Of a stretch of 64,000 bases of DNA, positions 1 to 7,831 are shown one piece after another. Made by a program: the position numbers and the translations under genes. This DNA is from Pacificitalea sp040119125 (lineage in GTDB: Bacteria; Pseudomonadota; Alphaproteobacteria; Rhodobacterales; Rhodobacteraceae). Location of the stretch: positions 1-64,000 of the forward strand of contig JBEDTR010000001.1 of the NCBI GenBank assembly GCA_040119125.1. The letters run 5' to 3'. Within the stretch, counting starts at the first letter, position 1. Each line of letters begins with the position of its first letter. The notes below the pieces were generated by a model that saw only the letters and a program-made list of their open reading frames with translations, had not been told where the DNA came from and did not search any database.

Positions 1-34
1 GTGCGTCATTTCCTTCTTAAAGTGATTCGCGAAG

Positions 35-289
35 GTGAAAGGCGCCCCATTGGATTTGGCTATCGACAGAGAAAGACATGCTCGAATCCGATACGAGCTT
101 TCCCTGCGCGGTCTGACCTTCGCCGAGATCGCGAGACGTGCGGAGGTTAGCGTTTCTTCCGTCAGTGCGGTTTCACTTGGAAAAAGCAGGTCCGCGCGCA
201 TCGAGCTGATCTTGGCGCAGGCATTGGCTACTCGCCCGGAAGCGCTTTTCCCGGACCGCTACCCTGCCAACAGCGGAGAGGGCACATGA
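35..289 (+). CDS. Ner/Nlp-type helix-turn-helix regulator, 84 aa
   Basis: Small DNA-binding protein beginning with GTG at 35. Residues about 12-60 form a winged or lambda-type helix-turn-helix: a basic segment (DRERHARIRYEL), then LTFAEIARRAEVSVSSVSAV as helix-turn-helix, and an ALATRPEALFPDRY tail. That tail is characteristic of the Ner/Nlp (SfsB-like) family of phage and island regulators. There is no second domain. It lies just upstream of an IS66-type transposase inside the presumed island and probably regulates island genes; this role is inferred from context. The target cannot be named from sequence. Confidence 0.72.
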   Translation: MKGAPLDLAIDRERHARIRYELSLRGLTFAEIARRAEVSVSSVSAVSLGKSRSARIELILAQALATRPEALFPDRYPANSGEGT

Positions 290-317
290 GCTAGAAGCCA
301 AGGGCTCTGGAAGAGTT

Positions 318-348
318 GAGGCCCCGGGACTGCAATCCCAAGGGCCTC
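318..348. repeat. Stem-loop downstream of the HTH gene
   Basis: GAGGCCC (318-324) pairs perfectly with GGGCCTC (342-348), and the loop contains a further GGGA/TCCC pairing. No T-run follows, so it is not a standard intrinsic terminator. It lies between the HTH gene and the transposase. Function unknown. Confidence 0.4.
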
Positions 349-407
349 GGAAAATCGCTCGGCGCGATACCTCATCTATCCCCGACACGAACGAAGAAGT
401 CAAGCCT

Positions 408-431
408 CATGCCCGTCACCCCACGGGCATG
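408..431. repeat. Palindromic stem-loop at the left flank of the IS66-type element
   Basis: CATGCCCGT (408-416) and ACGGGCATG (423-431) form a 9-bp perfect stem around CACCCC. Part of the sequence (417-428) recurs in inverted orientation at 2296-2307. It may belong to the left terminus of the insertion element or be a hairpin blocking read-through into the transposase. Confidence 0.45.
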
Positions 432-2307
432 CACACTCGGGTCTTGCTTGCGTTTTGGAGCCAAGACCCTGTTTGGCCACTGGGATGATGGGATGGATAC
501 TATACAAGCGGCCTGCGCCCAACTCGCAGGCCACCAGGACAGGTATGTTCAAAAACTCTCGGAAGTGATTGAGCAAGCAGACCGTCAGCGCGACATCGAA
601 TACGGAAAAATCCAAGCACGGATTTCCAAGGCAACTTCGGAAATCAAGACATTGCGCTCAGAGCTCAAGCGCACAAGACGTCAAGTTGAAGACTTGAAGG
701 CTGAAGTGGCGGAACAAACGGCGCGCACTGTAGAATTGCTGCATGAACAGTACAGCCCGAAATCTGAAACGGCAAAAGCAAAAAGACGTCAAGGGGCTAT
801 GCGCGCTGATGATCAACGCGAGGGAAGCGACCCCGCCTTGTCCAGGCAACTCAAGAGTTATGCCGTCGTTCTGCCGCCGAGGCCACGCAACAGGAACGGT
901 CGTGGCGCGAAGAATTGGGATGGCTTGGAGCGCGTCGAAGTCCCGATGGAGTTTCCAGAGACGTGCCCATGCGGCTGCGGCGGTACAATTAGAAATTATG
1001 ATATTGATGAAAAACGTGAGGTAGTACCCGCAAAGTACTATATCGCAGTTCGCAAGTATCCTCGCTATCGCTGCCGAAAAGAAGATGTCACTGTCGGGAC
1101 TCTTTACAAACCTACGCTGATGCCTGGCTCGACGAGCGGGACAAGCATGTTGGCCTACTTAGTGACTATGCGTTACGGCTGGGGGATGCCCTTATATCGG
1201 ATCGAGAACATGCTCAATCATAGTGGCATCACCTATTATCGTTCAACCATGTGCAAACAAATCAGGCGGCTCGGCATCCAGCTCAAGCATGTAATGGCTG
1301 AACTTGAGCGACATACTCTGGATGATGCTCTGCGAATCTTCTTTGATGAGACAGTTTTGAAAATCCAGCGGCCGGGAGAGGAAAAAACAGCGAACTCCTA
1401 CATGTACGCGGCTCACCGTGACGACAGCCCCTTTGGCGGCAACGCCCCACGCTCAACGGTCTATTTCCATCGAGCTTCGCGGTCGATGGCGCATATTCAC
1501 GGTATCCTTGGTGGTAAGTCGTTAATCGTACAGCACGACGGTTATGCAGGATATGGCCGCCTTGGCCAAATGGGTACCGATGTTGCGAACATTGTGTCGG
1601 TCGAATGCTGGGTGCATGCCCGGCGTAAATTTATTAAGGCAGCGAGTAATATGAAGTCGAGCCTGCCAAATGGGGTCGTCGAGATAATGTCTGAGCTATT
1701 TGAAGTTGAAAGCATTCTTCAAGGAAAAACGCCGGATGCGAGGCTGGCATATCGCAGAGAAAGATCTGCTGAAGTCGTTCAGCGCCTTCACTCAAGATTG
1801 CAGGAAGCATCAGCTGGAACGTTACAGAGAGACGAACTCGGCAAGGCCATAAATTACACGCTTGAACGATGGGAGTCCTTGACGCAATTCTTAAACGACG
1901 GACGCATTGACCTCGATACAAACCCAGTTGAACGTCAGTTCAAACCGATCATCCTTCAGCGCAAGGGTAGTCTCTTCATCGGTAGTGAAGAGGGTGGACA
2001 GACGTGGGCAGCGATGTCGTCGTTGGTTGAAACGTGCAAGCTAAACCGAGTGGACACGTATCGCTATTTTTCCTAGATGATAGATGATCTGGCAGAGATG
2101 AGAACGAACAATCTTGACGAGGATATCGATTACAGTCGGTATTTGCCGTGGAATGCGCCAGAACATTGCAAGGTGAAGCTGCGGCCCGTAAAATAGGGCA
2201 GCATTGGTCGTTCGCCGCGGGAATGATGGATGGCCGCTTTGACCCTGAGACGCTGACGCTCGACGAACCTAGACCCCCACAGAAGGCTGCGCTTCGCCCG
2301 TGGGGTG
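417..2307 (+). mobile_element. IS66-family (ISBst12-like) insertion element, boundaries tentative
   Basis: A 12-bp perfect inverted repeat, CACCCCACGGGC at 417-428 and its complement at 2296-2307, brackets a single IS66-type transposase gene. One long transposase without tnpA/tnpB accessory ORFs fits the ISBst12 subgroup, whose members are about 1.7-2 kb. I see no flanking 8-bp direct duplication at these exact ends, so the true ends may differ by some tens of bases. The transposase has a premature stop, so the copy is probably immobile. Confidence 0.45.
493..2196 (+). pseudogene. IS66-family transposase (TnpC), interrupted by an in-frame TAG
   Basis: Reads as an IS66 transposase from ATG 493: an N-terminal coiled coil (about residues 35-85), a Cys-rich zinc-finger segment (CPCGCGG), then the catalytic core with D285 (FFDET), D349 (QHDGYAGY) and E480 (NPVERQF). 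Translation stops at TAG 2074-2076. The same frame continues for another 39 codons to a TAG at 2194-2196, and that stretch encodes the typical IS66 C-terminal end (SRYLPWNAPEH). The gene is therefore intact except for one nonsense codon. The product without the tail would be 527 aa with all three DDE residues. A rare start at TTG 316 is possible but adds residues not expected of the family. The coding sequence is visibly AT-richer than the chromosome to the right. Confidence 0.82.
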
Positions 2308-2470
2308 CAAAAATCACCGCCGCTCCCAAAGAAGTCGGATAGTAGGCCCCACAACGCACATGGCCAATCCGATGGGAAAATTCCTTTAGAACACATTAAT
2401 TACCTGTCTTTGCTTTTCAACAGGCTGACCTTACTTCATCTTGCGCAGGAGCGGTGGGGTGGAGGTAGAA
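2197..2470. other. Intergenic segment between the IS66-type element and the defence pair
   Basis: No convincing gene. Contains the presumed right inverted repeat (2296-2307) and an AT-rich stretch (about 2375-2440) that probably carries the promoter of the nuclease gene. No clear -35/-10 pair can be named. Two overlapping Shine-Dalgarno candidates (AGGAG at 2447, GGAGG at 2461) precede the nuclease start. Confidence 0.4.
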
Positions 2471-4318
2471 GTGCGAATTCATTCGGTATCGATCAACAAC
2501 TTTCGTGGAATTAGGTGCGCCACCATCTGCCTGCCAGCCCATGCGGTGCTTATCGGCGACAACAACACCGGAAAGTCTTCGGTACTGGAGGCCATCGATC
2601 TGGTGCTGGGGCCCGATCGGCTATCCCGTCGACCGCCGGTCGACGAGCACGATTTCTTCGAGGGACGCTATCTCCCGCCTGCCGTGGAAGCGGCCGACCA
2701 AGGAAATGTTGCCCCCGTGAATGTCGGGGGCACCCCACCGGCGGATGCAGCGCCACCGCGGATCGAGATCGAGGTGACCATCACCGACTTGTCGGAGGAA
2801 CAGCTCGCCCGTTTCGGCGGCAGCATCGAGTGGCTCAACACGGTCGATGGAACCCTGTTCACAGAAGCGAACCCCGCCGGCATAGATGCAGCGGCCATCA
2901 ACGCGGCGCTGCGCGTCACTTTCATCGGTCAATATGACCCCGACGAGGACGACTTCACCGGCATCACCTATTTTACCCGCAGCCTGACCGAGGACGACAC
3001 GCCCACGCCGTTCCGCAAGAACGATAAGCAGCATTGCGGTTTCCTGTTTCTCCGCTCGCTCCGGACCGGGTCGCGCGCGCTCAGCCTTGAGCATGGCAGC
3101 CTGCTTGACATCATCCTCCGCCTGAAGGAGATCCGCCCTCGACTTTGGGAGGGCACACTCGAAGCACTTTCCACACTGGACGTGGCGGGCGCCCCTGAGA
3201 TGGGCATCAGCGGGGTGCTCGAAAGCGTGAATGCCTCGCTCAAGAAATATGTTCCCCGTGAATGGGGTGCCCAGCCGCAGCTTCGCGTCTCCAGCCTGAC
3301 CCGCGAGCATTTGCGCAAAGTGATCACTGCCTTTATCGCCACCGGCAATGGCGACCATGCCGCGCCTTTCTATCGGCAGGGTACGGGCACTATTAATATG
3401 CTCGTCCTGGCGCTTCTCTCTCAGATTGCCGAGGACAAGCAGAACGTGATTTTCGCCATGGAGGAGGTCGAAACGGCCATTCCTCCCTATGCGCAGAAGC
3501 GGATCGTCCATGAGCTACGCAAGCTCGCGGCCCAGTCGATCATCACCTCGCATTCCCCCTACGTCTTGGAAGAGTTCAGTCTTGACGAGACCGTCATCCT
3601 TTCACGGAGTGACCAAGGCGTGCTCAGCCAGTCGTCGATAACCCTACCCGACAGCGTGAAGCACAAGCGCTACCGTCAGGACTTCCGCACCAAATTTTGC
3701 GAAGGGCTGCTGGCGCGCCGGGTGCTTATCGCGGAAGGCGATTCCGAAGCAACAGCTCTGCCAGTCGTCGCGCGCCGGCTCTCTGACCTCAATCCGACGG
3801 CCTACACCTCGATCGAAGCCTTGGGCATTACTATAGTTAACGCGAAGACCGAGAGTCAGATTGCAGATCTGGGCAAGCTCTATGCGGGGCTGGGTAAGCG
3901 AGTGTTCGCGCTGTGTGACCTGCAGACAGAGGCAGCACAGCAGGCGATCGAAGCCGAGGTCGAACACCTGTTCATGCATCCAGAAAAAGGCATTGAAGAA
4001 CTTGTCCTGAAGAACACCACTTCGGAGGCAATGAACCGCTTCTCGCAGTCGCTGGCCTGGCCGCAGCACCTGGCGGCGAAGCATGTGGGCGCTGACGTGA
4101 ATATGAAAGATGCGCTGATGGACTATTTTCAGTGGTCGAAGGGCAACTGGGGCATCGCCGACTTCCTCGCCCAGTGCTCAGAGGCCGAGATACCTCTCTG
4201 GTTTCGCCAGACCTGCGCACGGCTGCGCGAGCTGTGCGATCCGCCCCCAGCTCCGCCGGCGGCGGGGCCAGCAACTGGCAGTGACGGCGACGATTTCGAC
4301 GTCCTTTCCGGCTTATAG
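2471..4318 (+). CDS. Gabija GajA-like OLD-family ATPase/TOPRIM nuclease, 615 aa
   Basis: The N-terminal half is an ABC/SMC-like ATPase of the OLD family: Walker A GDNNTGKSS (residues about 29-37), a Q/signature-like YRQGTGTINM, Walker B FAMEEVETAIP (about 327-337) and a switch histidine in ITSHSPYV (about 357-364). The C-terminal TOPRIM domain starts at LIAEGDSEA with the metal-binding E422. The second metal motif reads CDLQ (D483, Q485), where OLD nucleases usually have DxD. It is followed 11 nt later by a UvrD-like helicase, the arrangement of class 2 OLD nucleases and of Gabija (GajA+GajB) phage defence. GTG 2471 was chosen because GGAGG lies 5 nt upstream; GTG 2459 behind AGGAG is an alternative. 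Length is close to known GajA proteins. The anti-phage role is inferred from family and pairing. Confidence 0.82.
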   Translation: MRIHSVSINNFRGIRCATICLPAHAVLIGDNNTGKSSVLEAIDLVLGPDRLSRRPPVDEHDFFEGRYLPPAVEAADQGNVAPVNVGGTPPADAAPPRIEIEVTITDLSEEQLARFGGSIEWLNTVDGTLFTEANPAGIDAAAINAALRVTFIGQYDPDEDDFTGITYFTRSLTEDDTPTPFRKNDKQHCGFLFLRSLRTGSRALSLEHGSLLDIILRLKEIRPRLWEGTLEALSTLDVAGAPEMGISGVLESVNASLKKYVPREWGAQPQLRVSSLTREHLRKVITAFIATGNGDHAAPFYRQGTGTINMLVLALLSQIAEDKQNVIFAMEEVETAIPPYAQKRIVHELRKLAAQSIITSHSPYVLEEFSLDETVILSRSDQGVLSQSSITLPDSVKHKRYRQDFRTKFCEGLLARRVLIAEGDSEATALPVVARRLSDLNPTAYTSIEALGITIVNAKTESQIADLGKLYAGLGKRVFALCDLQTEAAQQAIEAEVEHLFMHPEKGIEELVLKNTTSEAMNRFSQSLAWPQHLAAKHVGADVNMKDALMDYFQWSKGNWGIADFLAQCSEAEIPLWFRQTCARLRELCDPPPAPPAAGPATGSDGDDFDVLSGL

Positions 4319-4329
4319 CGGTAAGAATC

Positions 4330-6150
4330 ATGGTCGACCTTACGCCGAAGCAGCAGATCGTACTCGCGGTCGCCGGCCATCAGCTGGTCACCGGCGGCCC
4401 TGGCTCCGGGAAGACAACCGTGTCGATCCTGAAGGCGGCAAAGATCGCCCGCGAAACGCTCAAGCCCGGGCAGCGTGTCCTCTTTCTTAGCTTCGCGCGC
4501 GCGACAGTATCCCGTGTCCTCGAAGCGATCGACGAGGAACAGGACATCTCGCCCGCCGATCGGAGCCGGATCGAGGTCGACACTTATCACAGCTTCTTCT
4601 GGCGGCTGCTCAAGGCGCACGGCTATCTAGTCGGCCTGCCGCGCAGAATCTCGATCCTCACGCCGCCTGGCGAGGCGATCGCCTTGGCTGAAATTCGCCG
4701 GGAATATGGCGCCGACAAGAAGCTCAACGATGCCGAGCTAACCGAAAAGCGAACGCGCGAGAAGGCTGAGCGTCACCGCCTTGCGTTTGCTGAGGGGAAA
4801 ATCTGCTTCGATCTGTTCGCCGATCTCGTAGGGCGGCTTCTAGAGGGGTCGGCCAAACTGCGAGCGCTCACTGCCATCACCTGGCCCTGCATCATCTTCG
4901 ATGAATTCCAAGACACAAGCGCGGGTCAGTGGCGCGTTGTAAAGGCGCTTGGCGACCGTTGCTCCTTGATCGCGCTGGCTGACCCCGAGCAACGCATTTT
5001 CGAGTTTATCGGCGCCGATCCCGCCCGCCTTGACCATTTCAAGGTTGCGTTCGCTCCGACCTTCACCGAGCTCGGCTCGGATAATCACCGCAGCAAGGGC
5101 ACGGACATTCTGCTCTTCAGCAACGAGGTGCTGACCGCCAACTTCAGCAAGTCCGAGTATGCTGGCATCGCTTTTTGCGGGTTTCCGTCTAACCGGAACC
5201 AGGCCTATGCAGCGCTAGTCACACAGGTCTTGCAGGCGCGTGCCCGGTTGATCGCCACAGGACGGCCCGATTGGTCGCTTGCAATCCTCGTTCCGACCAA
5301 GCGGATGATGCGGATTGTTTCCGATATCCTGCGCGAACCGTTCGGCAACGTGCCGGCCATCGCCCATGCCGCCTCGATCGATATGGAAGGACCGATCTTG
5401 GCAGCCGACGTCATTGCGCTACTACTCCAGCAAGCGTGTGGTGCGGATGACCTCGACCAGTTGGTCCATCTGATGTGCCAGTACCTTCGCGGCCGTGGGG
5501 GATCTGACCCAGGCAAGGGTGATCTGGGAGATGCGATCAGACTGGAGAGGGCGCTGGCGAAATGGAACCAGCGGATCGCCGAGGGACGCGCCCCACACGC
5601 GAACAGCGTCATCCAGCCTATAGCCGCCGTACTCTACGCAAGCCAGCAGGTTGTCATGCTCGGCGATCCTGACAAGGACTGGATCGCCATTCGCGCCAAG
5701 CTTTCTGATGGAGCGTGTCCCCGACTACGGGCGATTGCGAACGACGCCCGCAACGTGCGTCTGCTCGAGCGGGGCAATATGCTGCGCAATACGATGGAAC
5801 AGAACTGGCGAGAGCGGGGTCGATATGCTGATGCGCTTGACATCACGCGGCTGGCGTTCGTTCAGGACCACTTTGCCACCACGCAGCGCCCCGAGACGGG
5901 CATCGTTGTGATGAACATGCACAAGGCAAAGGGGAAGCAGTTCGACGAGGTGATCATCTTCGAAGGATGGCCGGTGCGGGTCGGCAAGGAGGTCAAGGCG
6001 AACCCGGATCGGATCGTCCGCGAGAACAAGGGAGACGGCGACCTTTCCCAGGCTCGCCAGAATTTTCGTGTAAGCGTTACCAGGGCTAAATTTCGTACCA
6101 CGATCATGACGCCACACGACGACGTATGCATTCTTCTGAAATCTGGCTGA
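4330..6150 (+). CDS. Gabija GajB-like UvrD/PcrA superfamily 1 helicase, 606 aa
   Basis: Superfamily 1A helicase with Walker A GGPGSGKTT (residues 22-30), motif Ia near LFLSFARAT, motif II IIFDEFQDTS (D191, E192), motif III-like ALADPEQRIFEF, motif V in MHKAKGKQFDEVI (about 530-542) and motif VI VSVTRAK (581-587, arginine 585). All motor motifs look intact, so ATPase activity is expected. It is shorter than UvrD/PcrA (about 720 aa), as GajB proteins are. It begins 11 nt after the OLD nuclease and shares its operon; in Gabija, GajB associates with GajA and is thought to sense or process DNA ends. A generic repair helicase is less likely given the pairing and the island location. Confidence 0.82.
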   Translation: MVDLTPKQQIVLAVAGHQLVTGGPGSGKTTVSILKAAKIARETLKPGQRVLFLSFARATVSRVLEAIDEEQDISPADRSRIEVDTYHSFFWRLLKAHGYLVGLPRRISILTPPGEAIALAEIRREYGADKKLNDAELTEKRTREKAERHRLAFAEGKICFDLFADLVGRLLEGSAKLRALTAITWPCIIFDEFQDTSAGQWRVVKALGDRCSLIALADPEQRIFEFIGADPARLDHFKVAFAPTFTELGSDNHRSKGTDILLFSNEVLTANFSKSEYAGIAFCGFPSNRNQAYAALVTQVLQARARLIATGRPDWSLAILVPTKRMMRIVSDILREPFGNVPAIAHAASIDMEGPILAADVIALLLQQACGADDLDQLVHLMCQYLRGRGGSDPGKGDLGDAIRLERALAKWNQRIAEGRAPHANSVIQPIAAVLYASQQVVMLGDPDKDWIAIRAKLSDGACPRLRAIANDARNVRLLERGNMLRNTMEQNWRERGRYADALDITRLAFVQDHFATTQRPETGIVVMNMHKAKGKQFDEVIIFEGWPVRVGKEVKANPDRIVRENKGDGDLSQARQNFRVSVTRAKFRTTIMTPHDDVCILLKSG

Positions 6151-6519
6151 GAGATGGCCCATGTCATCTCAGGCGTCACTTTAGAGATCTCGCAATGTGA
6201 GTGGTGCCGCTGCTCAACTCCGCCGGCGAGCGAGCCAACATCTGTCCTCGTCAAATAATGCCCATAAATGGAGAGGCACGACTGTCGGAGATCGTGGCCA
6301 CGCCCCAGCGGCTTATTCCGCTTCCACGTTCAGGCGATCGCCGTCAGCTCTCCAACGACCGACATGGAGGCGCGAGGCGGACACAGAGCGCGATGCTCGT
6401 GGACGGCAACTATGGCCGATCACAACTGATTCTCGGGCTCCCGTATTGGCGTACGCCAATATAAGGTGCCTAAGGGGAGCGTGGAATAGACCAACTAGGG
6501 GGCCCTTTGTAACGCTTAC
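6151..6519. other. Non-coding right end of the island
   Basis: Short overlapping ORFs exist on both strands but none has a recognisable domain, a good ribosome site or compact spacing. I regard the stretch as non-coding or as decayed island sequence. It contains an 18-bp perfect palindrome at 6444-6461 and ends at the tRNA-fMet-derived repeat. Confidence 0.45.
6444..6461. repeat. 18-bp perfect palindrome near the island end
   Basis: TATTGGCGT followed by ACGCCAATA is perfectly self-complementary with no spacer. It could be an operator for a dimeric repressor or a protein-binding site used in excision. It lies 59 bp from the tRNA-derived repeat. No partner gene can be assigned. Confidence 0.6.
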
Positions 6520-6543
6520 GTTCAAATCCTGTCCCCGCAACCA
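6520..6543 (+). other. 3' end of initiator tRNA (tRNA-fMet): attachment-site remnant
   Basis: The 24 nt GTTCAAATCC-TGTCCCCGCAACCA form the T-loop, the 3' T-stem, the 3' acceptor strand, discriminator A and the CCA end of a tRNA. The acceptor strand CCCCGCA with A at position 72 matches the C1xA72 mismatch specific to initiator tRNA (5' strand CGCGGGG). The upstream five bases (TTACG) cannot pair with CCTGT, so the rest of the tRNA is absent. Such 3' fragments are left when a tyrosine integrase inserts at a tRNA 3' end. The intact gene should lie at the other, off-window end of the island. Confidence 0.75.
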
Positions 6544-6568
6544 AATACAGCCAAAAACAAACACACCA

Positions 6569-6590
6569 GCCTCGCTCCAGCGAGGCTTTC
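6569..6590 (+). terminator. Intrinsic terminator following the tRNA-fMet fragment
   Basis: GCCTCGCT (6569-6576), CC, AGCGAGGC (6579-6586), then TTTC. This is a compact 8-bp perfect stem with a short T tract. Its position 25 nt after the CCA suggests it was the terminator of the original tRNA-fMet gene before the island separated them. Confidence 0.72.
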
Positions 6591-6676
6591 TGCGTTCGTA
6601 GTGGACCCGCGGAAGCTCCCAAGTCGCCAAACGGACGCCGTTCGTTCGGTGGCATAGCCTTGCATCCTCGCCGCAG

Positions 6677-7831
6677 ATGGCCTTCTTTGGCCTTATCCTG
6701 ATGTCTTATGTACAAGTGCAAATGCCTTTTTCCCCTGAACGAACCGAACTTATCAGATCGCTCTTGCGACAGAGGCTGTTAGGGGGAGGCTTGAACGGCT
6801 GGGAGCGGTCTTTTTTACAGAATATGGACCAGAGATTTGCTGAGACGGGGGCGAAGACGCGCCTGAGTGATGCGCAATATCGCAAGCTGGCCCTTATACT
6901 AAAGCTTCGGGACCAGCCGCCCCAATCGCAGGGCGCGTTTTCGGATCCGAAAAATGCGACGCAGACGGTTCGCCCTCGAAAGCCTCCACCGAAAAGATCT
7001 GCGTATTCCCGCCGCGCGCCGTTGTTCTCCCCGCTACGCACTCTCTACGCGCCCCGCCGTGTCGCCCGCAGGGTAGAACGGCAGATCATGGTGCCGGTCC
7101 TCCTGATTGTGGGGGCTGTGATGGTTGTCAGCAATCTGTGGCCGACGCATGAAGCACCTGGAAGACGACCGGACGCATCTCGAACCATCGTGACGCAGGC
7201 CCAGCCGGAGTTGAGCCATAACCTGTATGTCAGCGGCAGCAGCGTGAACCAAAGGCAGGGTCCGGGCACTGGCAATGCCATTATGGGCTCACTGCAACGC
7301 GGCGCGGCTGTAAAAGTTCTCGGTACAGAAGGCGGCTGGACGCAAATTGCCTCGCCCCTTGGCACTGGCTGGATGGCGTCCAATTTTCTGACCTCGCAAG
7401 CCCCGTCGGCCTCACCGTCCGTGCAGACTGCGGGCAAGCTCGGCAGGTTGGTTCAGGCTGGAGACATTCGGGTGATCGACGGCGATACGGTAAGCATCTG
7501 GGGAGAGCGAGCGAATGTGCGGCTGGTAGGCTTTAATACCCCAGAGATAAGTAAGCCCGCCTGCCAAGCCGAAGCGCTTGCGGGGCGCACTGCGACGAAC
7601 CGGTTGCGAGAGATGTTAAGAAGCGCGAAGGCCATTGAGTTTGCGCAGCTGGCCTGTGCCTGCCCGCCGGGCACGCAAGGAACGAACCGGTGCAACTTCG
7701 GTCGCAAATGCGGGTCGTTGTATGTTGACGGGACCGATGTCGGACGCAAATTGATCGCCGAGAAGCTGGCCGCCCCCTATGTCTGCGGAAAATATAGATG
7801 CCCGCCTCGGCCGGGAAATTGGTGCGGTTAA
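6677..7831 (+). CDS. Membrane-anchored SH3b-thermonuclease (SNase-like) protein, 384 aa
   Basis: Three parts are visible. Residues 1-135 are basic and unrecognised. A single membrane segment follows (about 137-154, IMVPVLLIVGAVMVVSNLW). After it come a bacterial SH3 domain (about 183-238; VNQRQGPGTGNAIMGSL, GWMASNFL) and a Cys-rich staphylococcal-nuclease domain (about 264-384). In the last, VIDGDTV supplies the first Asp, VRLVGF the first Arg, TPE the Glu and FGRKCGSLYVDG the second Arg. The Asp usual in xDTPE is Asn here (FNTPE). The C-terminal domain has eight cysteines, so a periplasmic disulphide-bonded nuclease is likely. No strong Shine-Dalgarno marks the start; ATG 6701 and ATG 6722 are alternatives. 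It stands alone between the island scar and tRNA-Thr. Confidence 0.72.
   Translation: MAFFGLILMSYVQVQMPFSPERTELIRSLLRQRLLGGGLNGWERSFLQNMDQRFAETGAKTRLSDAQYRKLALILKLRDQPPQSQGAFSDPKNATQTVRPRKPPPKRSAYSRRAPLFSPLRTLYAPRRVARRVERQIMVPVLLIVGAVMVVSNLWPTHEAPGRRPDASRTIVTQAQPELSHNLYVSGSSVNQRQGPGTGNAIMGSLQRGAAVKVLGTEGGWTQIASPLGTGWMASNFLTSQAPSASPSVQTAGKLGRLVQAGDIRVIDGDTVSIWGERANVRLVGFNTPEISKPACQAEALAGRTATNRLREMLRSAKAIEFAQLACACPPGTQGTNRCNFGRKCGSLYVDGTDVGRKLIAEKLAAPYVCGKYRCPPRPGNWCG

Noticed and set aside
6520..6543. Reading the tRNA fragment as part of a permuted tmRNA
   Set aside because: The acceptor strand ends CCCCGCA-A-CCA; tmRNA acceptor stems pair with GGGG at the 5' end and carry a G-U pair, which does not fit. 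Initiator tRNA fits fully.
6201..6630. Several overlapping ORFs of 80-130 codons on both strands
   Set aside because: They span the tRNA fragment and terminator, lack ribosome sites and have no recognisable domains.
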